Part shown: positions 1 through 11,500 of the stretch, one piece after another
How positions within the stretch are numbered: the stretch's first letter is position 1
Layout of the letters: each line of letters opens with the position of its first letter
Assembly (NCBI RefSeq): GCF_001307275.1
Contig: NZ_CP012831.1
Location: forward strand, 5,448,501 to 5,512,500
Direction of reading: 5' to 3'
DNA length: 64,000 nucleotides
Source: Pseudomonas fluorescens
GTDB taxonomy: Bacteria > Pseudomonadota > Gammaproteobacteria > Pseudomonadales > Pseudomonadaceae
Notes under the pieces: model-generated
Databases searched by the model: none
The model's input: only the letters and a program-made list of their open reading frames with translations
Told to the model about the DNA's origin: nothing
Made by a program: the position numbers and the translations under genes

Positions 1-3000
1 GGCCTGGGCCGGCGTGAAGCGTTGCTCGAGGGCCGCGCCCTGGTAGTCGGGGCGTGCCGGGCGTGGCTGGTCAAGGGGCAACGGGATCAACGTTGGCGCG
101 CCGTCGAGCTGGCGGCGCCAGTAATCGATGGCCCGCGCGAGCAGGCGCTGTTGCGCTTCGCTGCGTTGCCAGTAGGCATAGTCGGCGAACTGGATCGGCA
201 ACACCGGCAACACGGGGGTCGAACCGCTGATGCGTGCCTGGTACCCGACGATCAGTTCCTGCATCAGGATGCCCATGGACCAGGCGTCAGTGGCGATGTG
301 ATGCAGCACCAACTGCAGCACATGGTCCTCGCGTCCCAAGCGCAGCAGGTTGGCGCGCAGCATCGGCGCCTGTTGCAAGTCGAACGGGCGCGCGGCCTGT
401 TCATCGATCAGGCGCTGCAGGCTTTGCGCCTGCTCTGCGCTGTCCAGGTCACTCAGCTCGGTTGGCGTCAAGTCCACCAGCGGCGCCGGGTTGATGACCT
501 GGCAAGGTTGGTCGCCATGGAGGTGGAACGCGGTGCGCAAGGACTCATGGCGTTCGAACACCGCCTGCAAGGCTCCTTGCAGCGCCGCGATGTCCAGCGC
601 CCCACGCAGCCTGACGGTGGTGGTCATGTTGTAGGCGGCACTAGGGCCTTCGAAGCGATCCAGGAACCACAACCGTTGCTGGCTGTAGGACAGCGGCAGC
701 GGTTGGTTGCGCGGCGCCGGGGCCATCTCGGCGTCAGCGTCGGCCTCGGTCTGGGCGTTGCGTTGCTGATCGACCGCTTGGGCCAGTTGCTCAAGGGTGC
801 CGCGTTCGAACAGGGTGCGCAGCGGCAGGTTCACGTTCAACCGTCGGCGAATTCGCGACAAGACTTGGGTGGCCAGCAGCGAGTGACCGCCGATGGCGAA
901 GAAGTCGTCGTGCACACTGACGTTGTCCAGGCCGAGAATTTCTTGCCAGAGTTCGGCCAGGACGTGTTCGGTCGGCGTGCGTGGCGCAATGGATTGCGCC
1001 TGTACCGCCTCGTCCTGGGGCACACCCAAGGCGGCGAGGGCACGACGGTCGACCTTGCCATTGGCGTTCAGCGGCAACTGTCCAAGGGCCAGCCAACGGG
1101 CCGGGACCATGTAGCTTGCCAGTTGCTGGCCCAGGTATGCGCTCAATACCTGTTGCGCAGGCTCGCCGCCCAGGTCGGCCGTCTCGTCGAGCACATACCA
1201 GGCCACCAGTTGCAAGGCACCGCGGGCGTCGGGCAACGCCAGCACCGCCGCGCTGTCCACCGCCGGGTGTTGCATCAAGCGGTTTTCGATCTCGCCCAGC
1301 TCGATGCGGTGGCCACGGATCTTCACTTGCTGGTCGCGACGGCCGAGGTATTCGATCACGCCATCCTCACGCATCCGGCCGATATCACCGCTGCGATACA
1401 GGCGCGCATCGGCTTGGAACGGGTGCGGTACAAAAGCCTCGCGGGTGCGTTGCGGGTCGCGCAGGTAGCCGCGACCCACGCCGACACCACCGATGCACAA
1501 TTCGCCGGGTACACCCACAGGGACCAGGCGCAGCGCCGAGTCGAGAACGAACACCTGGTTATTGGCGGTCGGCGTGCCGATGGGCATGTGCAAGCAGTCG
1601 TCGGCCGGTGCTTCAGTGATGGGGTAGAAGGCCACGTCGTCCGAGCATTCGGCAGGACCGTAGGCGTTCATCAACGGGATCGCCGGGAAGCGTGCGAACC
1701 AGTCCCGCGCCAGGACCGGCGGCAATGCCTCGCCGGTGGGCAACAGCCAGCGCAGGCTTGCCAGGGTGTGATGGGCCTGGCTTTCCTGGAGCATGCCGCG
1801 AATCAGCGCCGGAACGGTTTCCAACAGCGTCAGTTGCTGCTCCTGGACGGCGTCGAGCAGGGCCACGGGATCGTGGGCCTGGGCATCGGGAAGAATGTGC
1901 ACGGTGGCGCCGAACAGCGGTGCGGCGAGGAACTGCCACACGCTGATATCGAACGCCGCCGAAGCTGTCTGGGCAATCCGGTCGTGTTCACCCAGGCCCA
2001 GGCTCGGGACCTTGCCGAACATGTTGTTGAGCATCCCTCGTTGTTCCACCATCACGCCTTTTGGCGTGCCGGTGGAACCCGAGGTGAAGATCACGTAGGC
2101 CAGTTGATCCGGCTGGTGCGCATAGGTGACCGGCGGTTGCTCACGACCTTGCCAGAGCGCCTGGGCGACCAGGCAGGTAGGCTGCTTGTGCATTTGCGGC
2201 AGGACGTTGTCCAGTGTCGAGGTCGCGTGCTCGCACACCAGCAACAGCGGCGCCTCACCCAGGTCCAGCAGTTCCGCCAGGCGTGCGTGGGGCTGTTGGA
2301 TGTCCAAGGCCTGGAACGCGGCGCCGACCTTGAGCGTGGCGATCATCATCGTCAGCAACGCCAGGCCACGCTCGGCGAACAGCGCCACCAGGGTTTCCGG
2401 GCCGGCACCGGCGGCTTGCAGCGCATGGGCGATGGCATTGGCGCGGCGGTCCAGTTCGGCGTAGGTCAGCGATTGGTCCTGGCATACGGCGGCCAGGTGT
2501 TGCGCACGGTTGCGCACTTGCTCGGCGAACAGCGCCGCATAACCGCGCTCCAGCGGGAAGTCGAGGTCGCTGCGGTTGCAGTCGATCAACAGGTGCCGGC
2601 GTTCAGCCTCGGGCAGCATATGCAAGCTGCCCAACGGCGCCTGCGGTGTCTCCAGCATGGCCGAAAGCAGTTGCACCAGATGCCCGAGCATGCGCTGTAC
2701 GGTGTCAGTGCTGAAACGCATGCTGTCGTAGGACAGGCGAATGCCCAGGCGATCGCCGGGGTACAGCACCACCGTCATCGGGAAGTTGGTGTGCACCCGG
2801 TCTTCGTAGATATCGATGCTGAAGGCGTCCAGTTGCACGCTGCTGATGTCCAGCGGGGCGTTTTCGAACACCACCAGGCTGTCGAACAACTGCTGGCCGC
2901 GCGGCACTTGGCTGCAACGTTGAATGTCCACCAGCGACGCGCTTTCGTGTTCGCGCAATTGTGCGTTGTGGGATAGCAGTGCCTGCAACCAGTCGGCCAC

Positions 3001-6000
3001 CGGGGCCTCCGGGTCGACATCGATACGCAGCGGCAGGCTGTTGATGAACAGCCCGACCATTTCTTCTACACCGGCGAGGTCAGTCGGGCGGCCGGCGACG
3101 GTCACGCCGAACAACACGTCGCGGTTGCCGCTGTAGCGCGACAGCAGCAGTGCCCAGGCACCCTGGATCCAGGTGTTGGGCGTCAGTTGGTACTGCTGGC
3201 AGAGCTGTTGCAAGCGTTGGGTCTGGGCGATGCTCAGGGTCTGGTCGAAGTCGCCGACCTGTTCCGGTGCCTGCTCCGGGCGGGCCACCGGGCCGTCCAC
3301 CTGCAGCGGCGTCGGCTCGCTGAAGCCGGCCATCTGTGCCTGCCAGAAGGCGTGGGCGGCAGCCATGTCATGGCGTTCCAGCCAACTCATGTAGCCACGG
3401 AACGAGCGCAGACGCGGACGAGCCACCGGCTCCTGGCGCACCAGGGCCTGGTAGATCGCCAGCAGGTCTTCCATCAACAGGCCGAAGCACCAGGCATCGG
3501 TCAGGATGTGGTGGAAACTGCGCACCACGGCGAAGCGGCGCTCATCGAGCTGGAACACCCGCAGGTGGGTCAGCGGTGCGCAGGCCATGTCGAAGCCTTG
3601 CAGGCGTTGTGCTTCGAGGGCCTGGTCCATCGCCTCGCGCTGCTGCTCTTCGTCGAGATGGCGCAGGTCCTGCCAGTCGAACGCCTGGTGGGTCTGGCGG
3701 TACACGCACTGCAGCGGTTCATGGTCGTCCTGCCACCAGAAGGCGGTCCGCATCATTGGATGGCGCTCGAGGAACAGCTGCCACGCGGCTTCCATCGCCG
3801 GGCGCTGCAATACCCCGTCCCAGCTGTAGCGTTGTTGCATCAGGTAGATACCGCTGTGGGGTTGCAGCAGGGTGTGCAAAAGCATGCCCTGTTGCATCGA
3901 CGACAGCGGGTAGACGTCTTCGATGTTCAGCCAGTCCAGCGGTTCGGCCGCCAGGGTTGCCGCTTGCTTGTGGCACAGCGGGAATGCCTGGCTGGCAGGG
4001 CGCAGGTCGGCCGCGGTGGCCAGTGCGGCGAGCTCGCTCAAGCGTTGGACAAGGCACGGCGCCCAGTCGGCGGCGAGGGTGCCTTGGCTGCGCAGGTGCA
4101 AGCGGTCATCCTGCCACCAGGCGTCTACGTTCAGCGGCCCGGTCGAAGCCGGCGATGGGGTTGGCGCTTCAACCTGAGCCAGGATGCCACGCTCTTCGCG
4201 GTGGCTATCGAGGTTGCCCAGCCAGCGAATGACGAGCGATGGTGCTGGCAGCTCGCGCAGCGGTTCTTGCAGGTAGGTATTGTCCGACAAGTAGCGCAGG
4301 GCGCCATAGTCGACGCCGTGTTGCGGGTAGGCGCGCATCTGCGCGGCCAGTGCCTGCAAGCGTTGTAGCAGGCTCTCGCCTTCGGGCTGGAGGAAGTACG
4401 GCACGGTCAGTGCCAAGGGGCCCATGATGCGTGCCGGGTCGAGGTCGGCCACGGCAATCGGCGCAGCGACCGGCAAACGCTCGGCACTCGGACGGGCATC
4501 GTGCACGCTCAGCGCGACCAGGCCATTGCCGCACAGTTCACGGCACTGTTCGGCCACGGCAGCGGCCAACAGGGTGTTCCAGTCCAGTTGCAGCACTTCG
4601 CCCAGGCGCTTGAGTTCGCTAGAGGTGGCGGCCGGCAGGGTGTCTTCGACCACGCTGGCCGGTTGCTGGCTGTCAGGCAGTTGCAGCGGTTCCACCCCTG
4701 CGTATTGCAGCCAATGTTCCCAGGCGTCATCCAGGGCATCACCCTGGGCATGGGCCTGCTGGTGCCGTGTCCACTGGGTGAAATCGCCACCGGCGTAGGA
4801 CAGGCGCACCGGCCGCTGATAGCGCAGCTGTGCCAAGGCCAGGTTGAGGTCAGCCAGTAGCAGCGACCAGGAGGCTTCGTCCAGGCACAACGGATGAGCG
4901 GCCAAGAGCAGGGATTGCGTGCCGTCCACCTCTAGCAGGCTGGCATGCAGGGTTTGGCCTGCACCCAATTCCAGCGCATCGACACCGGCCTGGGCCAGGG
5001 CTTGCAGTTGCGCCGGGGCGCAGGTCTCCAACTGCTCGGTGGTGATGACCGGGGCCTTGGCCACGACCAGTACCCGTTGCTGCCACTCGCCCTCCGGCAG
5101 CGCCTTGAGCGCCAGACGCAGGGCCTGGTGGTGGTGTTGCAACGCGGCGATGGCCTGGGCCAGCAACTCGCTATCGATGGCCTGGGTCAACGCCACGCAG
5201 CGCCAGGTGGCGTGCAATGGCCCTTGCTCCAGGCGTGCCAATTGCCCGGCAGCCAGCGGCAGGTCATAGCCATCGGCAACGGCTTGCGCCACGCCATGGC
5301 TGGCATCGGCGCCCAGTACCCGGGCGATATCGGCGATGGTGCGGTTCTCGAAGAGCTGGCGGGGCGTGAGTTTCAGCCCTTGCTGGTTGGCGCGGGCGAT
5401 GATCTGCAAGTTGATGATCGAGTCGCCGCCCAAGGCGAAGAAGTTGTCATGCACGCCAACACGTTCAAGCTTGAGGACGTCTTGCCAGATGGCGGCCAGC
5501 TGCGTTTCGACTTCATTGCGCGGGGCCACGTGAGTGGCGCTGTCGTCCGTGGCTTTTTGCGGGAGCGGCAAGCGCTGGACATCGACCTTGCCGTTCCGGG
5601 TGAGGGGCAGTTCGTCGAGGGTGATGAAGTGTGCCGGCACCATGTAGTCCGGCACCCGCGCACCCAGGTCGTTACGCAGTTTCGTCGCGGACAGTGACTG
5701 GCTGGCGACCAGGTAGGCCACCAGGCGCAGGCTGCCGTCCAGTTCCACGGCGCGGACCAGCGCCTGTTCGATCAGCGGCGACAGGCGCTTGATCTGCGCT
5801 TCGACTTCGCCCAGCTCCAGGCGATTGCCACGGATCTTGACCTGGCTGTCGACCCGGCCGAGGAATGCCAGTTGGCCGTCCACTTGCCAGCGCACGCGGT
5901 CGCCAGTGCGATACCAGCGTTGCTGATCCGCGTCGAGATGAAAGCGTTCGGCGGTCAGGTCCGGACGGTGCAGGTAACCCCGGGCCAAGGCGCCGTTGAT

Positions 6001-8454
6001 CAGCAGCTCACCGGACACCCCGGTGGGCACCTGGCGACCCTTGGCATCCACCACTTGCAGTCGGCGGTTCGGCAGCGGCCGGCCGAGGGCAATGCTGCGC
6101 AGGCCTGCGGGCAGCTCGGTGGCGATTGCGCCGACCGTCGCTTCGCTCGGCCCATAGTGGTTGAACACCCTGAGGCCAGGCGCCAGGTGGTTGACCTGCT
6201 CCAGCAGCGCCGGGCTGAGGGCGTCGCCACCGAAGACCAGCAGGGCGCGCGGCAACAAGCGTGCATCGGGCAGCGCCTGCAACAGGCCGGACAAATGGCT
6301 TGGGGTGATCTTCAGCACATCCACCGGGTGTTGGTCGAAGAGTTCGGCCAATGCCAGGGGGCTGAAACCGCTGTCTTCATCCACCAGCAACAGGCTGGCG
6401 CCGCTGCACAGGGCGCCGAACAGTTGGGTGTGGCCCAGGTCGGCGGCGATGCTGGACAGCAAGCCGTAGCGGGCGGCCGGCGGCGGGTTGAGCACCGCGT
6501 GCACTGCCGTCAGGTAATCGACGATGGACTGGTGCTCGACCACTACACCCTTAGGGGTGCCGGTGGAGCCTGAGGTGTAGATCACGTAGGCGGCGTCAGT
6601 CGGGTTATGGGCCACGGCAGGTGGCGTGTCTGGCTGGGCGGCGATGGCCTCGGCCTGTTCCGCCAGCCACAGCGTCGGCGTGTGCTCGGCCAGGCCTTTG
6701 AGCAGGGGCGAGGCGGTGGCGCCGATCAGCAGCGCGGCGCGGCTGTCCACCAGCACATCGGCCAGGCGCCCGGCGGGCTGCTTGAGGTCCAGCGGCAGAT
6801 AGGCCGCGCCAGCCTTGAGGGTGGCGAGCAGGGCGATCACGAACCCGGCACTGCGTTCCAGGGCCAGTGCCACGACACTGTCGTGACCGATGCCCTGGGC
6901 GCGCAAGTACTGGCTGAGGCGGTTGGCTTGCTGGTCCAGTTCACGGTAGGTCAGGGCGACCTGGCGGTCGCGGACCGCCAGGTGATCCGGGTGGGCGGCC
7001 ACTTGTTGTTCGAAGCACTGATGCAGGCACGCCTGGGGTACCGGCAGTTGTACGCCGCGTCCCTGCACGAGCAGTTGCTGGCGTTCTTCAGGGCTCAGCC
7101 ACTCAAGCTCGCTGACCCGGCACTGCGCTTGCGCCGTCATCGCCAACAGGATGGCGCGCAATTGTGCCGACAACACCGCGACCTCGGCGTCGCTGAAGCG
7201 ACTGCGGTCGTAGCTGATCAGGTAGTGCAATTGTTTGTCCGGCACCACGATCAGCGACAACGGGAAGTGGTTGCGGCCTTGGGTGAGGGTGATGCCGTCG
7301 GCCTGCTGGTCGCTGCTCGGGGCACTGAAGCTCAGGCCGCCGGTGTCCTGGTTGAGCGCGTCGGTGACCGGGAAGTTCTCGAACACCAGGATCGAGTCGA
7401 ACAGCGCCTGCTCGGCGGCGATGCGCGTCATCGACTTGAGCTTGCCCAGGGGCAGGTAGGCGTGGTGGCGCAGATCGCTGTTGGCCTGCTGCAACTGCTG
7501 CAGCCAGTCCACCAGAGCCGGGCCTTCAGACCACTGCACGCGCAACGGCAAGGTGTTGATGAACAGCCCGACGGTGCTGTCCACGGCGGCCAGGTTCTCT
7601 GGACGACCGGCAACGGTGACGCCATAGACCACGTCGTCACGCCCGGCATGCTGGCCCAGCAGCAATGCCCAGGCGCCCTGGATCAGGGTGTTGATGGTCA
7701 GGTCGTTCTGGCGGGCGAAGTGCGCCAGCTGCTCGGTTTCGCTGGCCGTCAGCAGGCTTTCCCGTTCGGCGAACGGTGCCCCTGTTGGCGCAGGCTGCCG
7801 CACGGCGAAGGTGGGCAGCGGTGTCGGTTCGCTCACGTCCTGCAACTGTTCGCGCCAGAAGCCTTCGGTGGCAACCATGTCCTGTTCCGCCAGCCAGGCG
7901 ATGTAGTCCCGGTAAGGGCGGGTCGGCGGCAGGTCGGCGGGGCGGCCGTGGGCCTGTTCGTAGTACAGCGACAGCCACTCCTGGACGGCGATGCCGACGC
8001 TCCAGCCATCCATGAGGATGTGGTGGAAGGTCCAGATCAGGTGCCAGCGCTCGGGCGCCAGGCGCACCAGGCACACGCGCATCAGCGGCGAGTCGTTCAG
8101 CTCCAGGGGCTGGGCGCGCTGTTCCAGCGCCAACTGTCCGAGCGCGGCCTGCGGCTCGGGACGGTCTTGCCAGTCCAATTCCGTCAGGGGCAGTGGCACG
8201 TCCTGTTGCACCACCTGATAGGCATCGTCCAGTTCTTCCCAGAGAAAAGCACTGCGCAGCACGGCGTGGCGCCGCATCAACGCCTGCCAGGCACCGCGAA
8301 ATGCGCTCAGTTGGAGCGGGCCGTTCATGTCCAGGCTCAATTGCTGGTAATACACCCGCGAATCCGGTTCATAGACGCTGTGGAACAACAGGCCGTGCTG
8401 GGTCGGCGAAAGGGAGTAGATGTCTTCGATGTTGTTCATGCTTGCTTGGTCCAT
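1..8454 (-). CDS. Nonribosomal peptide synthetase, Asp and Dab modules (partial, continues past left edge)
   Basis: This is an NRPS frame open from ATG at 8454 (alternative ATG at 8439) to base 1, at least 2818 codons with no stop seen. Domain order: C (HHILMDGWS), A, T (GGDSI, Ser at 5419-5421), a condensation-superfamily domain (about 5300-4010), C (HHILTDAWC), A, T (GGHSL, Ser at 890-892), then part of a third C. First A-domain pocket read by eye is DLTKVGHVG, the known Asp signature with one conservative change. The second is DIWELTADD, known for 2,4-diaminobutyrate. The domain after the Asp carrier resembles an epimerase (YGALRYL motif) but has HPLCLDEASW where HHxxxDGxSW is expected, so it is probably non-catalytic, perhaps an interface domain recruiting a hydroxylase. 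The first C follows the E domain of the upstream synthetase and has the D-donor look. It sits 81 nt downstream of the upstream NRPS, in the same operon. The terminal modules and any thioesterase lie outside the window. Confidence 0.95.
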   Translation of the reverse strand, partial: MDQASMNNIEDIYSLSPTQHGLLFHSVYEPDSRVYYQQLSLDMNGPLQLSAFRGAWQALMRRHAVLRSAFLWEELDDAYQVVQQDVPLPLTELDWQDRPEPQAALGQLALEQRAQPLELNDSPLMRVCLVRLAPERWHLIWTFHHILMDGWSVGIAVQEWLSLYYEQAHGRPADLPPTRPYRDYIAWLAEQDMVATEGFWREQLQDVSEPTPLPTFAVRQPAPTGAPFAERESLLTASETEQLAHFARQNDLTINTLIQGAWALLLGQHAGRDDVVYGVTVAGRPENLAAVDSTVGLFINTLPLRVQWSEGPALVDWLQQLQQANSDLRHHAYLPLGKLKSMTRIAAEQALFDSILVFENFPVTDALNQDTGGLSFSAPSSDQQADGITLTQGRNHFPLSLIVVPDKQLHYLISYDRSRFSDAEVAVLSAQLRAILLAMTAQAQCRVSELEWLSPEERQQLLVQGRGVQLPVPQACLHQCFEQQVAAHPDHLAVRDRQVALTYRELDQQANRLSQYLRAQGIGHDSVVALALERSAGFVIALLATLKAGAAYLPLDLKQPAGRLADVLVDSRAALLIGATASPLLKGLAEHTPTLWLAEQAEAIAAQPDTPPAVAHNPTDAAYVIYTSGSTGTPKGVVVEHQSIVDYLTAVHAVLNPPPAARYGLLSSIAADLGHTQLFGALCSGASLLLVDEDSGFSPLALAELFDQHPVDVLKITPSHLSGLLQALPDARLLPRALLVFGGDALSPALLEQVNHLAPGLRVFNHYGPSEATVGAIATELPAGLRSIALGRPLPNRRLQVVDAKGRQVPTGVSGELLINGALARGYLHRPDLTAERFHLDADQQRWYRTGDRVRWQVDGQLAFLGRVDSQVKIRGNRLELGEVEAQIKRLSPLIEQALVRAVELDGSLRLVAYLVASQSLSATKLRNDLGARVPDYMVPAHFITLDELPLTRNGKVDVQRLPLPQKATDDSATHVAPRNEVETQLAAIWQDVLKLERVGVHDNFFALGGDSIINLQIIARANQQGLKLTPRQLFENRTIADIARVLGADASHGVAQAVADGYDLPLAAGQLARLEQGPLHATWRCVALTQAIDSELLAQAIAALQHHHQALRLALKALPEGEWQQRVLVVAKAPVITTEQLETCAPAQLQALAQAGVDALELGAGQTLHASLLEVDGTQSLLLAAHPLCLDEASWSLLLADLNLALAQLRYQRPVRLSYAGGDFTQWTRHQQAHAQGDALDDAWEHWLQYAGVEPLQLPDSQQPASVVEDTLPAATSSELKRLGEVLQLDWNTLLAAAVAEQCRELCGNGLVALSVHDARPSAERLPVAAPIAVADLDPARIMGPLALTVPYFLQPEGESLLQRLQALAAQMRAYPQHGVDYGALRYLSDNTYLQEPLRELPAPSLVIRWLGNLDSHREERGILAQVEAPTPSPASTGPLNVDAWWQDDRLHLRSQGTLAADWAPCLVQRLSELAALATAADLRPASQAFPLCHKQAATLAAEPLDWLNIEDVYPLSSMQQGMLLHTLLQPHSGIYLMQQRYSWDGVLQRPAMEAAWQLFLERHPMMRTAFWWQDDHEPLQCVYRQTHQAFDWQDLRHLDEEQQREAMDQALEAQRLQGFDMACAPLTHLRVFQLDERRFAVVRSFHHILTDAWCFGLLMEDLLAIYQALVRQEPVARPRLRSFRGYMSWLERHDMAAAHAFWQAQMAGFSEPTPLQVDGPVARPEQAPEQVGDFDQTLSIAQTQRLQQLCQQYQLTPNTWIQGAWALLLSRYSGNRDVLFGVTVAGRPTDLAGVEEMVGLFINSLPLRIDVDPEAPVADWLQALLSHNAQLREHESASLVDIQRCSQVPRGQQLFDSLVVFENAPLDISSVQLDAFSIDIYEDRVHTNFPMTVVLYPGDRLGIRLSYDSMRFSTDTVQRMLGHLVQLLSAMLETPQAPLGSLHMLPEAERRHLLIDCNRSDLDFPLERGYAALFAEQVRNRAQHLAAVCQDQSLTYAELDRRANAIAHALQAAGAGPETLVALFAERGLALLTMMIATLKVGAAFQALDIQQPHARLAELLDLGEAPLLLVCEHATSTLDNVLPQMHKQPTCLVAQALWQGREQPPVTYAHQPDQLAYVIFTSGSTGTPKGVMVEQRGMLNNMFGKVPSLGLGEHDRIAQTASAAFDISVWQFLAAPLFGATVHILPDAQAHDPVALLDAVQEQQLTLLETVPALIRGMLQESQAHHTLASLRWLLPTGEALPPVLARDWFARFPAIPLMNAYGPAECSDDVAFYPITEAPADDCLHMPIGTPTANNQVFVLDSALRLVPVGVPGELCIGGVGVGRGYLRDPQRTREAFVPHPFQADARLYRSGDIGRMREDGVIEYLGRRDQQVKIRGHRIELGEIENRLMQHPAVDSAAVLALPDARGALQLVAWYVLDETADLGGEPAQQVLSAYLGQQLASYMVPARWLALGQLPLNANGKVDRRALAALGVPQDEAVQAQSIAPRTPTEHVLAELWQEILGLDNVSVHDDFFAIGGHSLLATQVLSRIRRRLNVNLPLRTLFERGTLEQLAQAVDQQRNAQTEADADAEMAPAPRNQPLPLSYSQQRLWFLDRFEGPSAAYNMTTTVRLRGALDIAALQGALQAVFERHESLRTAFHLHGDQPCQVINPAPLVDLTPTELSDLDSAEQAQSLQRLIDEQAARPFDLQQAPMLRANLLRLGREDHVLQLVLHHIATDAWSMGILMQELIVGYQARISGSTPVLPVLPIQFADYAYWQRSEAQQRLLARAIDYWRRQLDGAPTLIPLPLDQPRPARPDYQGAALEQRFTPAQA

Positions 8455-8535
8455 TTCAAAGTCTTGAAAACTCGAGTGAGCGTCGATCAAGGCGCCGCGC
8501 CGGTCCGCAGACCTGGGCGGGCGCCGCGTCGCTCG

Positions 8536-11500
8536 CTAGCTTTGGGAATCGGGTTTGGTCTTGAGTTTGCCCAGCAGTTTGTCCAGGGATTTCTGGTTCA
8601 GCGCCTTGGCCAGCGGGAAGTCCGCAGGCATCAGCGAACCGGCCTGTGGGTCGAGGCAGTGTTCGACCAGTGCCTGCAAACGTTCCAGCAGGCGAGCAGG
8701 CAAATGGCTGTCGGCGTTCGGCGTGACGCTGTGCCACTCGACACGCAACACGCCGTCCTCCAGCCAGGCCACTACTTCACGGGCATGGGTCACTCGGTTC
8801 ACCGGGGCCACATCCGGTGGCGGGGTCAGGCTGCTGGCGCGCAACCAGCCCGCTGGCGTTTGCTCATGCCCCAGGTAGTTGAACAGCACATCGCCGTGGC
8901 TGGCCGGCAACTCGCCGTGCTGGCGCAGCAAGCCGTAGCCCAGGCCCTGGCCGGGTACATCACGCAAGGCTTGCTTGGCGTTGCGCACCTGATCGCCCGC
9001 GGCGCCGCTGGCACTCACGCGCAGTGGGTAGAGAGTGGTGAACCAGCCGACGGTGCGGCCGACGTCCAGCCCGGCAAACGGTGCATCACGCCCGTGGCGT
9101 TCAAGGTCCACGACGATGTCACTGCGCTGTTCGACCTCGGCCAGGGTCGCGGCGAGGGCGGCGATCAGCAGTTCCTCCGGTTGTGTGCGGTAAGCCGCGT
9201 GGGACTCGGTCAGCCATTGGTGCGTGCGGCTGGCATCCCAGCGGGCCGACAGGGTCTGGCGTTCGGCGACCGTGGCCATGGGCGGCGGGTTCGCAGAGGC
9301 CTGGGCACTCCAGTAGCGCTGCTCGGCGGCAGCCTTGGCGGCATGGGCTTGCAGGTGCTCGGCCCATTGACGATAAGAGGTGGTTTTCGCCGGCAACGTC
9401 GGCTGTTCGTCACGTTCCAGGGCGGGATACAGCTGTTGGAAATCTTCCAGCAGCGGCGTCCAGGACACCGCATCGACCACCAGGTGATGGGCCACCAGGT
9501 ACAGGCGCTGCGGTGTGCCTTCCAGCAGGGCCGCGGCAAACAGTGGGCCGTGTTGCAGGTCCAGGCTTTGCGCGACTTGCAGCAATTGCTCCGGGTGCTC
9601 GCAGCAGGTCAACTGGGCCGGTGCCACCGGTGCGATGTGTGCCTGCCATTGGCCGTCGACGTGGGTGAAACGCAGGCGCAGGGCGTCGTGGTGGGCCACC
9701 AGCCGATCCAGCGTGGCTTGGACGATGGCCGGTTCCAGGCGACTGTCGCTGTCGGCCAGCACCGATTGGTTCCAGTGCGCGGCCTGGACCTGTTGCTGGT
9801 CAAAGAACCACTGGTGCAACGGCATCAGCGGCATCGGCCCGGTCACGTCGCCTTGTTCGGCCTGGGTCAGCAGCGCCGTGGTCACATGGGCCAGGGCCGC
9901 CGGGGTCGGCGAGCGGAACAGGTCCCGTGGCGTGAGCGAATAGCCCTGCTCACGCAAGCGCGAGATCAGTTTCAGGCCGAGAATCGAGTCACCGCCCAGG
10001 GCGAAGAAACTGTCCGAGGTGCCGACTTCGCGACCGCCAGTCAAGGTTTCGCCGAGCAGTTCGCCGAACAACTGGCAGAGCAGGCGTTCCAGTTCGTTGC
10101 GCGGTGCCGCGTAGTCTTTCTGGGTGTTTGGCAAGGGCAGGGCGGCCAGGGCCTTGCGGTCGATCTTGCCGTTGGTGCTCAGGGGCAGCGCCGGGATGTG
10201 CACCCACACCGCCGGCACCATGTAGGCCGGCAGCTCGGCCGCGAGCTGGGTGTCGAGGTCCGACTGCGCGGCGCTACTGCTGTAGAACGCCACCAGGCGG
10301 TTGTCGATGACCAGGGTGCAGGCGCCGGTGATGGCCGGCAGGTTCAGCAGGGCTGAGTCGATTTCCCCCAGCTCGATGCGCTGGCCGCGCAACTTCACCT
10401 GGTGGTCGAGACGGCCCAGGTACTCGATGTTGCCATCGGCCAGGAAGCGGCAGCGGTCGCCGGTGCGGTACAAACGATCGCCGGCCACGAACGGGCTGGC
10501 GAGGAAGCGCTCTTCGGTCAGGTCCGGGCGTTTCAAATAGCCACGGGCCACGCCGACGCCGCCGATGTACAGCTCGCCGATGCTGCCAATCGGCAGCGGC
10601 TGCATGGTTTCGTCGAGGATGTACAAGCGCAGGTTGGCGATGGGCTTGCCGATCGGCACGATCACATCGTCCGCCGAGCAACGCCAGACCGAAACGTCGA
10701 TGGCCGCTTCGGTCGGGCCATACAGGTTGACCAGCGCCGCCGGGTGCTGGCCCATGAAGCGCCGCACCAGGTCCACCGGCAAGGCTTCGCCACTGGCGAA
10801 CACCTGGCGCAAGCTGTGGCAGTCGACCAGGCTCGGCTCTTCGACAAAGGCCCGCAGCATGGACGGTACGAAGTGCAAGGTCGTGACCCGTTCCTGCTGG
10901 ATCAACTGGCTGAGGTAGGCCGGGTCGCGATGACCGTCCGGACGGGCGACCACCAGGGTCGCGCCGGTGATCAGCGGCCAGAAGAACTCCCACACCGATA
11001 CGTCGAAGCTGTACGGCGTCTTTTGCAGCACACGGTCGTTCGGGCCAATCGGGAAGGCGTCCTGCATCCAGTGCAGGCGGTTCATCAAGGCGCCGTGTTC
11101 GTTCATCACGCCCTTGGGTTGGCCGGTGGAGCCGGAGGTGTAGAGCACATAGGCCAGGTCGTTGGCCTGAACGCTGATTGGCTCGAACGCAGAGGCTTGC
11201 GGCAAGGCGTCGAGGGTCCAAGCCTGATGCCCGACGGGCAGGCGCGACAGCCATTGCGCCTGGGTCAAGGTGACCTTGGCATCGGCGTCCTCGATCAAGA
11301 AGGCCAGACGCGCGGCCGGCAACTCTGGATCCAGCGGCAGCCACGCGGCGCCGGCATGGACGATGCCGAGCAAGGCCACGACCATTTCCACCGAACGCTC
11401 CATGCACACCGGCACGATGCTGTCGCTGCCCACGCCAGCGGCGCGCAGGGCCCGGGCGACGGTTTGCGCCCGTTGGTCCAGTTCGGCGTAACTCAGGCGC

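Noticed and set aside
4010..5300. Active epimerization domain in the Asp module
   Set aside because: The general-base His of HHxxxDG is replaced by Pro. I therefore do not predict D-Asp.
22..10356. Long plus-strand open frames opposite the NRPS genes (up to about 1250 codons; another of about 1890 codons at 13216-18900)
   Set aside because: They are antisense shadows of GC-rich NRPS genes. Their translations are low-complexity Gln/Arg/His/Gly-rich, and the minus strand encodes complete recognisable domains.
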